A DNA stretch of 64,000 nt. It comes from Colwellia sp. Lineage in GTDB: Bacteria > Pseudomonadota > Gammaproteobacteria > Enterobacterales > Alteromonadaceae. The notes under the pieces were generated by a model, which did no database searches, was not told where the DNA came from, and saw only the letters and a program-made list of their open reading frames with translations. A program made the translations under genes and the position numbers. Positions 8,232 through 17,395 of this stretch are shown here, piece after piece. Each line of letters begins with the position of its first letter. The first letter of the stretch is position 1. The DNA is taken from assembly GCF_013214175.1 (NCBI RefSeq), contig NZ_JABSPA010000001.1:460409-524408 (forward strand). Reading direction: 5' to 3'.

Positions 8232-9431
8232 TCACATACCCTGCAATAAAGGCGGTGCTCGAGGCAAATACAAATGAAGCAATACTTCGGTCACTATCAT
8301 GCCTGCACCACAACAAGGGCACACAAAGGTAGCTGTTGGCTCATGCGCTTTTGCTTCACCCGATATCTCTTGATCCAATGGCACTATCGGGACTTTGACG
8401 TATAATAATTGTCGCGCCTTAGCCAAGTTCTTTTTACGACCTGTGTTAGCCGTCAAACCGTAATGACGAATACGGTGAAAACCACTCGGTAACACATGTA
8501 GCAAAAAACGTCGGATAAACTCATCTTTCGTCAACGTCATGACTCGGTGTCGTTTTTGCTCCTTAACGCGATAGTTCTTCCACTTAAAACTCACCGTTTG
8601 TTTATCCATAGCAACCAGTCGAGAGTTCGCAATAGCAACACGATGGGTATAGCGAGATAAATAAGCCAATACTGCTTGTGGCCCTGCAAAGGGTCGTTTG
8701 GCATATACTACCCATTCAACGTTGCGTTGATTATTTAGCCAAGCAAGAAAGGATTTTTCCTCCGTAATAGATAAACAATCACCAAAGAACTGTAATTTAT
8801 TCTGCTCATACGCTTCACGTAATCCCTCAAGATATAACCGTCGAAACAACCGTGATAATACCCGCACAGGTAAGAAAAAACCTGATTTACACGATATCCA
8901 CTTTTCACCATCGAGTGATAAACCACCGCCAGGAATAATGCCATGCACATGCGGGTGATGCGTCATGGCACTGCCCCACGTATGCAAGACAAAAGTCACT
9001 CCTAAGCGAGCACCTAAATGTTTGGTATCCGCGCCAATCGTTAACAGTGTTTTGGCAGCCGTTTTAAGTAACAACCCATACATCACTGATTTGTTGTAAT
9101 AAGCCAATTCACTGATAGGTTGTGTCAAGGTGAAGACAACATGATAATAATCGACAGGTAATAACTCTGTTTGTCGTGCAGCTAACCAGCGTTTCGCTGC
9201 GCTAGCTTGGCACTTCGGACAATGGCGATTTCGACATGAGTTATAAGCAATTTGAGTATGCTCACAGGCAGGGCAATGTAAAACATGACCACCGAGCACT
9301 TCACTGCGGCAATGTTCAACGGCAGACATCACTTTGAGTTGATCTAAACTGACATGACCCGCATGACTCTCACGCCAATGTTGGCCGTGCGCTCGAAAGA
9401 CATCAGCCACTTCCAGTGTTGGGCGAGGCAT
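8232..9431 (-). CDS. tnpA: IS91-family HUH transposase
   Basis: A 399-residue rolling-circle transposase. The N-terminal zinc-binding region has CPACEHTQ and CRNRHCPKCQ (about residues 50-76). The HUH metal motif is HPHVHGIIPGGG near residue 160. The region YLSRYTHRVAIANSRL (about 258-275) carries the candidate catalytic tyrosines. A last CxxC (CPCCGAG) lies near residue 373. The length is normal for the family and no frameshift is present, so it is probably active. It lies directly behind the integrase gene and is probably translated from the same transcript. Confidence 0.93.
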   Translation of the reverse strand: MPRPTLEVADVFRAHGQHWRESHAGHVSLDQLKVMSAVEHCRSEVLGGHVLHCPACEHTQIAYNSCRNRHCPKCQASAAKRWLAARQTELLPVDYYHVVFTLTQPISELAYYNKSVMYGLLLKTAAKTLLTIGADTKHLGARLGVTFVLHTWGSAMTHHPHVHGIIPGGGLSLDGEKWISCKSGFFLPVRVLSRLFRRLYLEGLREAYEQNKLQFFGDCLSITEEKSFLAWLNNQRNVEWVVYAKRPFAGPQAVLAYLSRYTHRVAIANSRLVAMDKQTVSFKWKNYRVKEQKRHRVMTLTKDEFIRRFLLHVLPSGFHRIRHYGLTANTGRKKNLAKARQLLYVKVPIVPLDQEISGEAKAHEPTATFVCPCCGAGMIVTEVLLHLYLPRAPPLLQGM

Positions 9432-9438
9432 GAGCGGC

Positions 9439-10317
9439 TCAATGCTTTATCGACAATGAATCTAATGGGCTGATAACTTGTCTGAGTAAATCCGTGGCCA
9501 CTTGCGTATACCGCGCCGTGGTATTCAGTTGAGCATGCCCCAGTAATACTTGGATCACGCGAATATCTACACCCGCTTCAAGTAAGTGCGTAGCAAAACT
9601 ATGACGCAAAGTATGCATGGAGACATTCTTGTCAATGGCCGCGGCCTTAGCGGTTTGCTTACAGACTCGACTCAAGTGACGAGCTGTCATGTGGTCGATA
9701 GGGTTCAAGCCAGGAAATAACCAACTACCTGCAAACATTTGGCCTTCATGGTTCGCAAAACACCACCAATCCCGAAGATGATCAACGAGTGCGGGTGATA
9801 ACAGCGCATAGCGATCACGACTGCCTTTACCTTGCTCAACACGCAGGATCATACGTTCACTATCGATATCACTCACTTTTAAAGCCACCACTTCACTGAC
9901 ACGTAATCCCGAGCCATAAGCGACGGCTAACGCGGCTTTGAATTTAGGATGCATGGGACAAGACATAAAGCGCTTAGCCTCTTCTAGACTCAACACCACA
10001 GGCAATTTACGGGCAACCGTCACGGGACAAGCCCGTGCGATGACTTCAGGTTTATCGAGTGTTATTTTGAATAAGAACATAAGTGCCGTTAGCGTGGCAT
10101 TGACGGTGATACCAGAAACACCGTGAGTGACCATGAAAAGTTGGAACTCACGCAACTCTTCTTGGGTGGTGGTTTCAGGTGAGTGTTGTAAAAATTCACA
10201 GAGTTTATTAACACCACGGATATAAGATATTTGTGTGTTAGTGGCAAGTTTACGCAGGATCATGTCTTCGTTAATACGCTGACGCAGTGGTGCTGAAAAA
10301 TATGGGCTAATGTTCAT
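9439..10317 (-). CDS. Tyrosine recombinase of the IS91-family element
   Basis: A 292-residue phage-integrase-type recombinase. The N-terminal SAM-like domain (about 15-100) precedes a complete catalytic domain: the first Arg in YGSGLRVSEVVALK, the HTLRHSFATHLLEAG box (His and Arg), LGHAQLNTTARYTQV with the nucleophilic Tyr. It resembles XerC/D and integron-type integrases in length. It is the first gene of the element, 7 nt before the transposase. Its role in IS91-type movement is not established; it may process junctions or resolve intermediates. Confidence 0.92.
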   Translation of the reverse strand: MNISPYFSAPLRQRINEDMILRKLATNTQISYIRGVNKLCEFLQHSPETTTQEELREFQLFMVTHGVSGITVNATLTALMFLFKITLDKPEVIARACPVTVARKLPVVLSLEEAKRFMSCPMHPKFKAALAVAYGSGLRVSEVVALKVSDIDSERMILRVEQGKGSRDRYALLSPALVDHLRDWWCFANHEGQMFAGSWLFPGLNPIDHMTARHLSRVCKQTAKAAAIDKNVSMHTLRHSFATHLLEAGVDIRVIQVLLGHAQLNTTARYTQVATDLLRQVISPLDSLSIKH

Positions 10318-10760
10318 GGGGTATTCTCCAAGCTAAGGTGAGGCGACATGCCTCAAGACTTAGTTTAGGAATAAGTGAAGGTGTTAAAGGGGTGAACGGT
10401 GCTTGCCAAACACACCATTACCGCGGAGCGGTTTAGTTCTTTGTGGTAAAAGTGATCCTTAACTCGTCGACCTCAACAGATTCATTTTTTTAGTATTAAA
10501 ATAGATTAGTGCTAATGACTTCTTGGTGCGCAATAGAGTCCTTTCAGGTTGAATAAACCTATAATCAGGGAGTTCAGTTCATGTACATATCTCATACGAA
10601 TATTATGCGCTCATTATCTTGATGATTTCCGCTTTGCTTTCGATGAACTTAGGTACACCTTAGCTCAATAACGAATACTCAGGGCTTGCCCTTAAACGCT
10701 ATCTATATTGCTTTCGAAGAGCTTTGGCATACATGCGGACAATAATAATTGGAGGTAATT
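10318..10760. other. Gene-free stretch between the IS91 element and the IS110 relic
   Basis: Holds a 6-bp hairpin TGAGGC/GCCTCA at 10339-10355 and the 13-nt string shared with 5819-5831 at 10519-10531. No frame is supported. The part just before 10761 is probably the left flank of an IS110-type element, ending in a good ribosome site GGAGG at 10751-10755. Confidence 0.45.
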
Positions 10761-11015
10761 ATGACTAAGTTTTCAGGTAACTATTCTGTTTATATCGGTA
10801 TGGATTGGATAACCAATATACATAAGCAATATAAGGGGCAAATAGCGGTTACTGTAGAGCTATCTAAAGGGCCGATCGTTTATGCACTTCAAAAGTTAGA
10901 TTTTGTCACTATCAATCCTGTTAACCCATCTATGTTAGCCACGTACCGTAAGGCATTTTCTCCTAGTGGAGCCAAAGATGTTCCAACGGATGCTAGAAAA
11001 CGGTCTAAAACTTGA
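10761..11015 (+). pseudogene. IS110-family transposase, truncated and internally deleted
   Basis: The 84 residues start like an IS110 DEDD transposase (YIGMDW) but jump within a few residues to IHKQYKGQIAVTVELSKGP, then continue with INPVNPSMLATYRKAFSPSG and AKDVPTDA. About 40-50 residues normally lie between the first Asp motif and this region, so an in-frame deletion has occurred. The frame then drifts and stops; the C-terminal Ser domain is missing. It cannot be active. Confidence 0.85.
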
Positions 11016-11860
11016 GATTGATACACTCACAATGTCCAGATACAGGAGACATAAACTGTATGTTCGACAAGTTGACCAAACCGAGCTTTACACTATGAAA
11101 AGTACTTTTATAAAAATATTTTTTAAAATTATTTAAGCAGAAACTTATCATTTCTCACTACAGGTACAACGCCTTTTATGGTCATGCAAGAAGCTGTTTC
11201 CGTAATATCCAGTTTATGATAATTAAGGGCGATTGTCATGGCTATAAGAGGGCAGCATTTTTGCCCATCAACTAACATCGTTTTGTGATGGCTTGATTTT
11301 ATTTGGTGAATTGCTTTTGGCGTAGAAAATTCCATTTTTAATATTCTTCTTTAATGACTCCATATATCGACTAGTATAGAAAATACTATACACATAGCAA
11401 GGTACTATCGGATCACAAAGTAGAAATACTAGAAAGCATCAATTTTAGTCTCCTTTGTATTAAGGATAGCGTTGCATTCACCAATTGAACTCAAGGGTAA
11501 TAGTGACCGACCCTTAAGGTGTAGAACATAAAAGTAGGGTGAACTGCTCTGAAATCTTAACTTTTAATAAATCTATGGGGTTGTATTCACATGGCACTGC
11601 TATATTCATCCATAGTCTACATCCAATTTATCTTTCTTTATTCACTTCTAATTAGTTTTAGCTATAGCTGCGGCGCCAAATGATTTTTAAGTTTTATATC
11701 AAATCCAGTTATTTAATGTCTAAAATTAGCGGTAACACTATAGTTTTACCGTTTTTAAACACTAGTAATAATAACTTATCGATTCATTAATTATTCCCTA
11801 GTGACATATAGCTTTAAATATTTTATTCTTACGGTATTAAGTGATATGAGATAGCTTTAG
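11016..11860. other. Long gene-poor stretch upstream of anmK
   Basis: 845 nt without a convincing gene. A 68-residue minus-strand frame at 11129-11335 has no recognisable motif or ribosome site and is not called. The first 100 nt or so after 11015 may be further IS110 debris. Near the right end lies one candidate MurR-type box (11785-11797). Confidence 0.5.
11785..11797 (-). promoter_or_regulatory. Candidate MurR-type box upstream of anmK
   Basis: On the minus strand this reads GGAATAATTAATG, matching the motif GGAATWATTWAT seen upstream of the symporter, TonB receptor and NagZ-like genes. It lies 64 nt before the anmK start. The regulator assignment is inference. Confidence 0.4.
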
Positions 11861-13009
11861 ATGACACACAAAAAAAATTTACCTGAACAGCAACTTTATC
11901 TGGGCATTATGTCGGGAACAAGTGTTGATGGCATAGACGTTGCGCTAATAAATATAAACTCGGAAGCAGATAAATGTAAAACAGAGTTCCTGTTTGGCGA
12001 AGAGTTTGAATTTGAACAAGATCTTCGCAGTAATATTTTGTCTTTATGCCAAACGCAAATGACCTCTTTACAAGCATTAGGTGAACTAACCACTCAGTTG
12101 AGTTTAGCTTATGCTGATGCGGTTAATTTGTTTATTAAAAAGCATCAATTAAATGCAAAGCATATCATTGCGGTAGGTTGTCATGGTCAAACGGTATTTC
12201 ATCAACCTACCGGTCAATACCCCTTTTCAATGCAATTGGTTAATGCCAGTGTTATTTCGGCCAATACGGGTATTACCGTCGTGACAGACTTTAGATCAAT
12301 GGATATAGCTTTAACTGGACAGGGCGCGCCTTTAGTACCTATTTTCCATCAGGATCTATTGCCCGTAAAAGGTGATAGCGCGCAGATATTTTTAAATATT
12401 GGTGGCATTGCAAATATTTCAATTGTTAATCCGAAACCGCTGAGCGGATTTGATACCGGTCCTGGTAATGTCTTATTAGATCTATGGATAGATAAAGTAC
12501 AGGGTTGTCCATACGATAACAACGGTGCCTTTGCCGCTAGTGGCCAATGCAATGAAGATTTACTAGCGTCTTTATTCAGTGAAGATTATTTTACTTTGCC
12601 ACCGCCTAAAAGTAGTGGCCGAGAGCTTTTTAATCTAGATTGGCTGCAACAAAAGCTCAGTGATTTTACACAGCCTATCAGTGATGCTGACATTATGGCG
12701 ACGCTAGTACAACTGACCTGTAAACCTATCGTTGATGCTATTGATCATTTTACGCCTGGGCAGTTATTGGTTTGTGGTGGTGGCGCTAAAAATCAGAGTA
12801 TTATGCAGGCTTTACAACAAGCACTGCCGCAGTGGCAAGTTTGCAGTACCGATGAGGTTGGTATTAGTGGTGATTTTATGGAGGCGATGGCATTTGCTTG
12901 GTTAGCGTATCGTTGTATGAATCGCTTACCGGGTAATGATCCTCAAGTGACCGGAGCGTCACGTGGAGAAATTTGTGGCTCTGTAACCCGAGTATTAAAT
13001 TCTCAATAA
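11861..13009 (+). CDS. anmK: 1,6-anhydro-N-acetylmuramic acid kinase
   Basis: Opens the anhydro ring of anhydro-MurNAc, produced by lytic transglycosylases, and phosphorylates it to MurNAc-6-phosphate, the MurQ substrate; cytoplasmic. The 382 residues match the family (about 370-380). Motifs: LGIMSGTSVDGIDVAL at the N-terminus (nucleotide binding), GCHGQTVFHQP, TDFRSMDIALTGQGAPLVP, LNIGGIANIS, GFDTGPGNVLLDLW with the catalytic Asp, and LVCGGGAKN. It faces the D-lactate dehydrogenase gene across a shared terminator and forms the right-pointing edge of the MurNAc locus. Confidence 0.96.
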   Translation: MTHKKNLPEQQLYLGIMSGTSVDGIDVALININSEADKCKTEFLFGEEFEFEQDLRSNILSLCQTQMTSLQALGELTTQLSLAYADAVNLFIKKHQLNAKHIIAVGCHGQTVFHQPTGQYPFSMQLVNASVISANTGITVVTDFRSMDIALTGQGAPLVPIFHQDLLPVKGDSAQIFLNIGGIANISIVNPKPLSGFDTGPGNVLLDLWIDKVQGCPYDNNGAFAASGQCNEDLLASLFSEDYFTLPPPKSSGRELFNLDWLQQKLSDFTQPISDADIMATLVQLTCKPIVDAIDHFTPGQLLVCGGGAKNQSIMQALQQALPQWQVCSTDEVGISGDFMEAMAFAWLAYRCMNRLPGNDPQVTGASRGEICGSVTRVLNSQ

Positions 13010-13069
13010 CTCTAAATAACTCGCAATAACGGGTAATAACTTTTTAATAAAAAGTATGTGCATATTTTG

Positions 13070-13099
13070 TCGCGCTGTGATTGTTAAGTCACAGCGCGA
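13070..13099. terminator. Bidirectional terminator between anmK and the D-lactate dehydrogenase gene
   Basis: Perfect 11-bp stem TCGCGCTGTGA (13070-13080) with TCACAGCGCGA (13089-13099), 8-nt loop, between two convergent genes. The minus-strand side is followed by a short T-rich run. Confidence 0.75.
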
Positions 13100-13126
13100 A
13101 ATGTCTATTTGAACTTAGTATTAATG

Positions 13127-15988
13127 TTATTTACTAACACGATCTAATAAATAAACGATAGATTGATAGGGAATATCTGTGGTTTTGGTCAAGCCTATTT
13201 CACAAGTTCTACTCGTTGAAAAACCTTCATTGCACTTACCACTGACTTGCTGTTTTAGCGATTTAAGCGCATTTTCGTTAAGCTCAGGTAAGACAAATCC
13301 TTTGTCACCAGCAAAACCACAACAATGAATATCACTCGGCACTATCACTTCTTCACTACAAGCATGGGCAATGGTTAATAAGCTATTTTCAGTTTTTTGT
13401 CTTTTGCTGCTACAGGTAATATGTACTGTGATTGGCTTTGCTTGTGCTGTAATCGTTAATTTATCAAGGGCAAATTGGGCGATAAAATCAACGGACTCAT
13501 AAATAACTTGTTGGTTATCAAATTGATTTAACGTTAAAGCACAGGGGCTAGCATCCATAATTACCGGAATATTGCCTTGCTCTGTGAAGGGCAATATATG
13601 TTTAATCAGTTGCTTGGATTTTTGGTCTGCGGTTTGTTGATCGCCCTTACTTGACCAGGGCATACCACAGCATAGTTCGCTGGCGCCTTGAGGAATAATG
13701 ACTTCAAAGCCTGCTTTTGCCAGAATAGTTAATATTACTTGGTTTAAATCACGTTGATCTGTGGCATTTTTATCTTGGGCAAAGACCCTGCCACCACAAC
13801 TAGGCAAGTAAATGACTTTTTTACTATCATCGTCAGTTGAAAATTTTTGCCTAGTTTTGTGTAACGCTTGAGCGCCTTTAGGCCAGGCTGGATAATATAA
13901 TGGAATGCGCTTGCCGGAAATTTTGTTTAACACCTTAAAGCCATATTCAACAACAGGCGCTGAGAATATATTGCTTGCCGCAGAAACCGCCGACATACCT
14001 AGTTTTGCACCACTTAACACTGTACTCATGTTATTGGCGGTTATTTGCGCTATCTTTTTGGCGATAGGCTGCTTATCAAGTTTTTCAGCTCTAAGCGCTT
14101 TGATAAATTCACCTGTATTGATGCCTACCGGGCATTTTAAACCACATAATCCGGTGGCAGCACAACTATCGATTCCTAAATGTTGGTAATCCTGCTGTAG
14201 CGTTTGGTATTCTGCTTCTAGTGCCGGAACGGCTTGTTCGCTGTTATTAATAGCTAACTCTAGTTCGGTAATTCTGCGCCATAGGGTAATACGCTGTCTG
14301 GGCGTTATCGTATAACCATTAGAGGGGCAGACAGACTCACAAAAGCCACATTCAATACACTTATCTATAATGGTATTGGCGGCAGGCAAGGTCTTTAAAT
14401 TTTCCAGATGTACCTGCGGGTTATCATTTAATATCACGCCAGGATTTAAAATATTAGTTGGGTCAAATATCTGTTTGATGTCTTGCATTAAGGCATAAGC
14501 TTTATCGCCCCATTCAAGTTTTACATAGGGCGCCATATTACGGCCAGTGCCATGCTCGGCTTTTAAAGAGCCTTTGAAGCGCACGGCAACCAGTTGGGCT
14601 ACATCTTCCATAAATGCACTGTAGCGGTCTATTTCATGCTGCTCATTAAAGGACTGGGTAAAGACAAAATGTAAATTACCATCCAAAGCGTGACCAAATA
14701 TAATCGCTTCAATGTAATCATATTTAACAAATAAACGTTGTAATTCATTAACGCCATCAGCTAGTTTTTCAATAGGGAAGGCGACATCCTCTATGATAAC
14801 CGTAGTGCCAGTTTCACGTATAGCGCCAACCGCAGGAAAAGTGCCTTTGCGTATTTGCCATAGTTGACTGCTGATCTCGGCTTTAGCGGTGAATTCTACT
14901 TGATAATTAATTCGTTGTTCTATAAGCGCTAGTTGTTGTTCAACCGCTTGTTTTATTTTACTTAACTGTGTTTTATCAGCGGCTTGTAATTCAATTAATA
15001 ATGCCGCTGAATATTCAGTTAACTTAGCAATGCAAGGCTGCATTAACGGATGATCAGCAACACTTTTTAGTGCGCGATAATCAAGTAATTCAACCGCAGT
15101 CACCTCAAGCGTAGCTAACTCAGTTACTAAGTTACAGGCGGCACTTAGATCATCAAAAACATAAAAACCGGTGACTTTATAGGCGTGGTCATCCACCGTG
15201 TGATAAGTAATATCGGCGATAAAAGCTAAGGTGCCCTCTGAGCCGATGATTAAATGTTTGATTACTTCAATAGGCTGTTCAAAATCTAATAATGCATTAA
15301 TCCCGTAACCACAGGTATTTTTCAGACGATATTTATGTTGAATAAGCTCAGATAGTTCTTTGTCTTGTTTGACTTGTTTTAACAGCTTATTAATTTGTTC
15401 AACAAAAATTGTTTTGTGCTTTAAAAAAGCAGAGCAACTCAGCTTATCGGCAGTATTTAACTCGCTACCATCAGCAAAGATAATAGTCATATCCGCTAGA
15501 GTATGGTAACTATTTTGCTTAATACCACAGCACATACCCGATGCATTATTGGCAGCAATTCCGCCAATTTTACAGCTGTCGATAGAGGCTGGATCTGGGC
15601 CTATTTTTTTCTGGTAAGGTTTTAACAGCTGATTAGCTTTAGTGCCTATGATACCTGGTTGCAAGGTGATTTTCTTGCCAAGGTCATGTATTTCAAAGGC
15701 CTGCCAGTCATTAGATAAAGTGATTAATACCGAGTCGGTAATTGCTTGTCCGGATAAACTGGTACCCGCGGCTCTGAAGGTCACGGGCACGTGATGAGCA
15801 CTTGCTTGCTGTAAAACTTCTTTTAATTGCGCTTTATTTTTTAGTTGTAAGATCAGTTTAGGTACTAAGCGATAAAAGCTGGCATCAGTACCAAAGGCAT
15901 AACGCTTAGTATAAGACGTTATAATTTCATCTTGGCTTAAAAAAATATTTAACTTATTAACAAAAGAGGAAAATGAATCGGCAGGCAT
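13127..15988 (-). CDS. FAD/Fe-S D-lactate dehydrogenase (Dld-II / GlcD-GlpC fusion type)
   Basis: A 953-residue fusion of a FAD-linked oxidase and a CCG-type Fe-S protein. The N-terminal FAD domain (about 40-260) has TFRAAGTSLSGQA (71-83) and KIGGIAANNASGMCCG (140-155). The FAD-oxidase C domain runs to about 520, with FGHALDGNLHF (431-441) and KAEHGTGRNMAPYVKLEWG. A 4Fe-4S motif CIECGFCESVCP spans 544-555, a second cysteine group lies at 609-619, and CCG motifs lie at 773 and 889. This architecture fits the respiratory D-lactate dehydrogenase Dld-II of Shewanella; the related YdiJ D-2-hydroxyglutarate dehydrogenase is the main alternative. It lies 171 nt behind namZ in the same direction. MurQ releases D-lactate, so D-lactate is the likely substrate here. 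Electrons probably go to the quinone pool. Confidence 0.85.
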   Translation of the reverse strand: MPADSFSSFVNKLNIFLSQDEIITSYTKRYAFGTDASFYRLVPKLILQLKNKAQLKEVLQQASAHHVPVTFRAAGTSLSGQAITDSVLITLSNDWQAFEIHDLGKKITLQPGIIGTKANQLLKPYQKKIGPDPASIDSCKIGGIAANNASGMCCGIKQNSYHTLADMTIIFADGSELNTADKLSCSAFLKHKTIFVEQINKLLKQVKQDKELSELIQHKYRLKNTCGYGINALLDFEQPIEVIKHLIIGSEGTLAFIADITYHTVDDHAYKVTGFYVFDDLSAACNLVTELATLEVTAVELLDYRALKSVADHPLMQPCIAKLTEYSAALLIELQAADKTQLSKIKQAVEQQLALIEQRINYQVEFTAKAEISSQLWQIRKGTFPAVGAIRETGTTVIIEDVAFPIEKLADGVNELQRLFVKYDYIEAIIFGHALDGNLHFVFTQSFNEQHEIDRYSAFMEDVAQLVAVRFKGSLKAEHGTGRNMAPYVKLEWGDKAYALMQDIKQIFDPTNILNPGVILNDNPQVHLENLKTLPAANTIIDKCIECGFCESVCPSNGYTITPRQRITLWRRITELELAINNSEQAVPALEAEYQTLQQDYQHLGIDSCAATGLCGLKCPVGINTGEFIKALRAEKLDKQPIAKKIAQITANNMSTVLSGAKLGMSAVSAASNIFSAPVVEYGFKVLNKISGKRIPLYYPAWPKGAQALHKTRQKFSTDDDSKKVIYLPSCGGRVFAQDKNATDQRDLNQVILTILAKAGFEVIIPQGASELCCGMPWSSKGDQQTADQKSKQLIKHILPFTEQGNIPVIMDASPCALTLNQFDNQQVIYESVDFIAQFALDKLTITAQAKPITVHITCSSKRQKTENSLLTIAHACSEEVIVPSDIHCCGFAGDKGFVLPELNENALKSLKQQVSGKCNEGFSTSRTCEIGLTKTTDIPYQSIVYLLDRVSK

Positions 15989-16159
15989 GGTTTACTCACT
16001 GGTAACTTTATAATTTACAGGGTCGGTAGCTAGCATTTTTGGTGAAAACAATTCCTAGAAATAACAGCTTGAGCTTATCATCTATACGAGTCTGCATTGC
16101 AATAAAAATGACATCCTTGTCGGTAAGTTCAATCTGTAAGGGCGGTTAACTTAAAAATG

Positions 16160-17377
16160 TTATGGGTAAAGTAGGTATTGTTGACGCTGTTGTAAAAATG
16201 CATTTAATTCACTTTTCCAGCTGGCGCGAATTTCAACACTGCTTAACCCTGAAATAATTTGTTTACGCAATTTGTCGGTACCGGCAAGTTTGTCGAAAAA
16301 CGGGGCTAGGGTAAAAAACTTCTCGTCGTTTTCAACAAATAATTGATGCCAGTTAACCAAGTGATCTAGATTAACGCCACGGATTGCCGATTGTCTTAAA
16401 TCAACGCCTTTAATTAACTTTCCTTTTAGCTTAGGGGTCATCGAAGCTCCCTTAATGGCTCTTGGCGTAAAGGTGAAATCACCTAAGCCAAATTTATCAA
16501 AGCCGATCACTTGAAAAGGAAAGTCAGTGCCTCTGCCTATGCTCACCGGTGTTCCTTCAAAAAAGGTCAATGATGCATATAAAGAAATTGATACATCATT
16601 GGGTAAGTTAGGACTAGGTTTTACCGGTAAAGAGTAGCTCATATGACGGTCGTAGTTGCCTACAGGAATAACGGTTAAATCCACTTTTACCGAGTCTTTT
16701 AACCAGCCTTCGCCATTGATCATTTTTGCCAGTTCAGCCACTGTCATACCGTGCATAAGGGGGATTTGATGCATGCCAACAAAAGACTGAAACTTAAGGT
16801 CGAGTACCGGGCCGTCTACGGTAAAACCATTAGGATTAGGGCGATCAAAAACAATAAATTCTTTATCATTGTCAGCGGCGGCTTCCATCATATAGTGCAT
16901 TGAGCTGATATAAGTGTAGTAACGTAAGCCGACATCCTGAATATCAAAAATTAATACATCAACATCGTTAAGTACCTCAGCCGATGGTTTTTTATTTTTA
17001 CCATAGATTGAGACAATTGAAATACCAGTTTTTCCATCAATACTGGAATCGACCTTAGCGCCAGCATCATGATCACCTCGAAAGCCATGCTCAGGTGCAA
17101 AAATTTTATTAATTTTAAGGCCTTGTGCTAATAAAAAATCGACTAAATGTTGGTCATTGACCATAGATGTTTGATTAACAACAAGTCCAAGGCGTTTGCC
17201 TTTTAATTGTTCCAGGTATAAATTTGGCTGTTGTGCGCCCGTAACTATGCCTGCAGTTAAACTTAAAGCTGAATTTAAGCCGTTATTGGTCTGCTTAATG
17301 TTTTGGCTGGTTTGCGTACAGGCAGTTAACAAAAACAGCATGGACAAAAAGAAAGTTTTAAAAAAAGACATGTTCAT
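16160..17377 (-). CDS. namZ: DUF1343 exo-beta-N-acetylmuramidase, NamZ-like lipoprotein
   Basis: NamZ (GH171) removes terminal MurNAc from non-reducing ends of peptidoglycan fragments. The 405-residue protein has a lipoprotein signal ending in LFLLTAC (Cys20), so it is periplasmic or outer-membrane anchored. Family features: GLVVNQTSM (64-72), FAPEHGFRGDHDAGA (93-107) with the candidate catalytic Glu96, FDIQDVGLRYYTYISSMHY (144-162), FDRPNPNG (177-184), MHGMTVAEL (208-216) and FFEGTPVSIGRGTDFPF (272-288). The start at 17377 puts the signal peptide at the N-terminus. It lies 18 nt after murQ and is last in the symporter-murK-murQ-namZ operon. Bacillus subtilis also keeps namZ, nagZ and murQ together. 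Confidence 0.88.
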   Translation of the reverse strand: MNMSFFKTFFLSMLFLLTACTQTSQNIKQTNNGLNSALSLTAGIVTGAQQPNLYLEQLKGKRLGLVVNQTSMVNDQHLVDFLLAQGLKINKIFAPEHGFRGDHDAGAKVDSSIDGKTGISIVSIYGKNKKPSAEVLNDVDVLIFDIQDVGLRYYTYISSMHYMMEAAADNDKEFIVFDRPNPNGFTVDGPVLDLKFQSFVGMHQIPLMHGMTVAELAKMINGEGWLKDSVKVDLTVIPVGNYDRHMSYSLPVKPSPNLPNDVSISLYASLTFFEGTPVSIGRGTDFPFQVIGFDKFGLGDFTFTPRAIKGASMTPKLKGKLIKGVDLRQSAIRGVNLDHLVNWHQLFVENDEKFFTLAPFFDKLAGTDKLRKQIISGLSSVEIRASWKSELNAFLQQRQQYLLYP

Positions 17378-17395
17378 TTCCTGATACGGTGGTGT

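Larger units (their letters stand above)
8160..10450 (-). mobile_element. IS91-family element with two genes (integrase + HUH transposase)
   Basis: Two intact minus-strand genes, a tyrosine recombinase followed 7 nt later by an IS91-type Y/HUH transposase, form one unit. This pairing is known in a subgroup of IS91-like elements. IS91 elements move by rolling-circle replication and have no terminal inverted repeats, so the ends given here are estimates. A small hairpin (10339-10344 with 10350-10355) lies upstream of the integrase and may belong to the terminal end. Both frames are undamaged, unlike the surrounding relics, which suggests recent arrival. Confidence 0.75.

Noticed and set aside
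8735..8950. 71-residue minus-strand frame inside the IS91 transposase gene
   Set aside because: Alternative frame of tnpA, which is intact and has all motifs.
11129..11335. 68-residue minus-strand frame in the gap before anmK
   Set aside because: No recognisable motif, no ribosome site and it lies in decayed DNA; not enough to call a gene.
16000..16160. GGAATTGTTTTC (minus strand) upstream of the D-lactate dehydrogenase gene as a further MurR box
   Set aside because: Only GGAAT is shared; the rest differs from the five motif copies.
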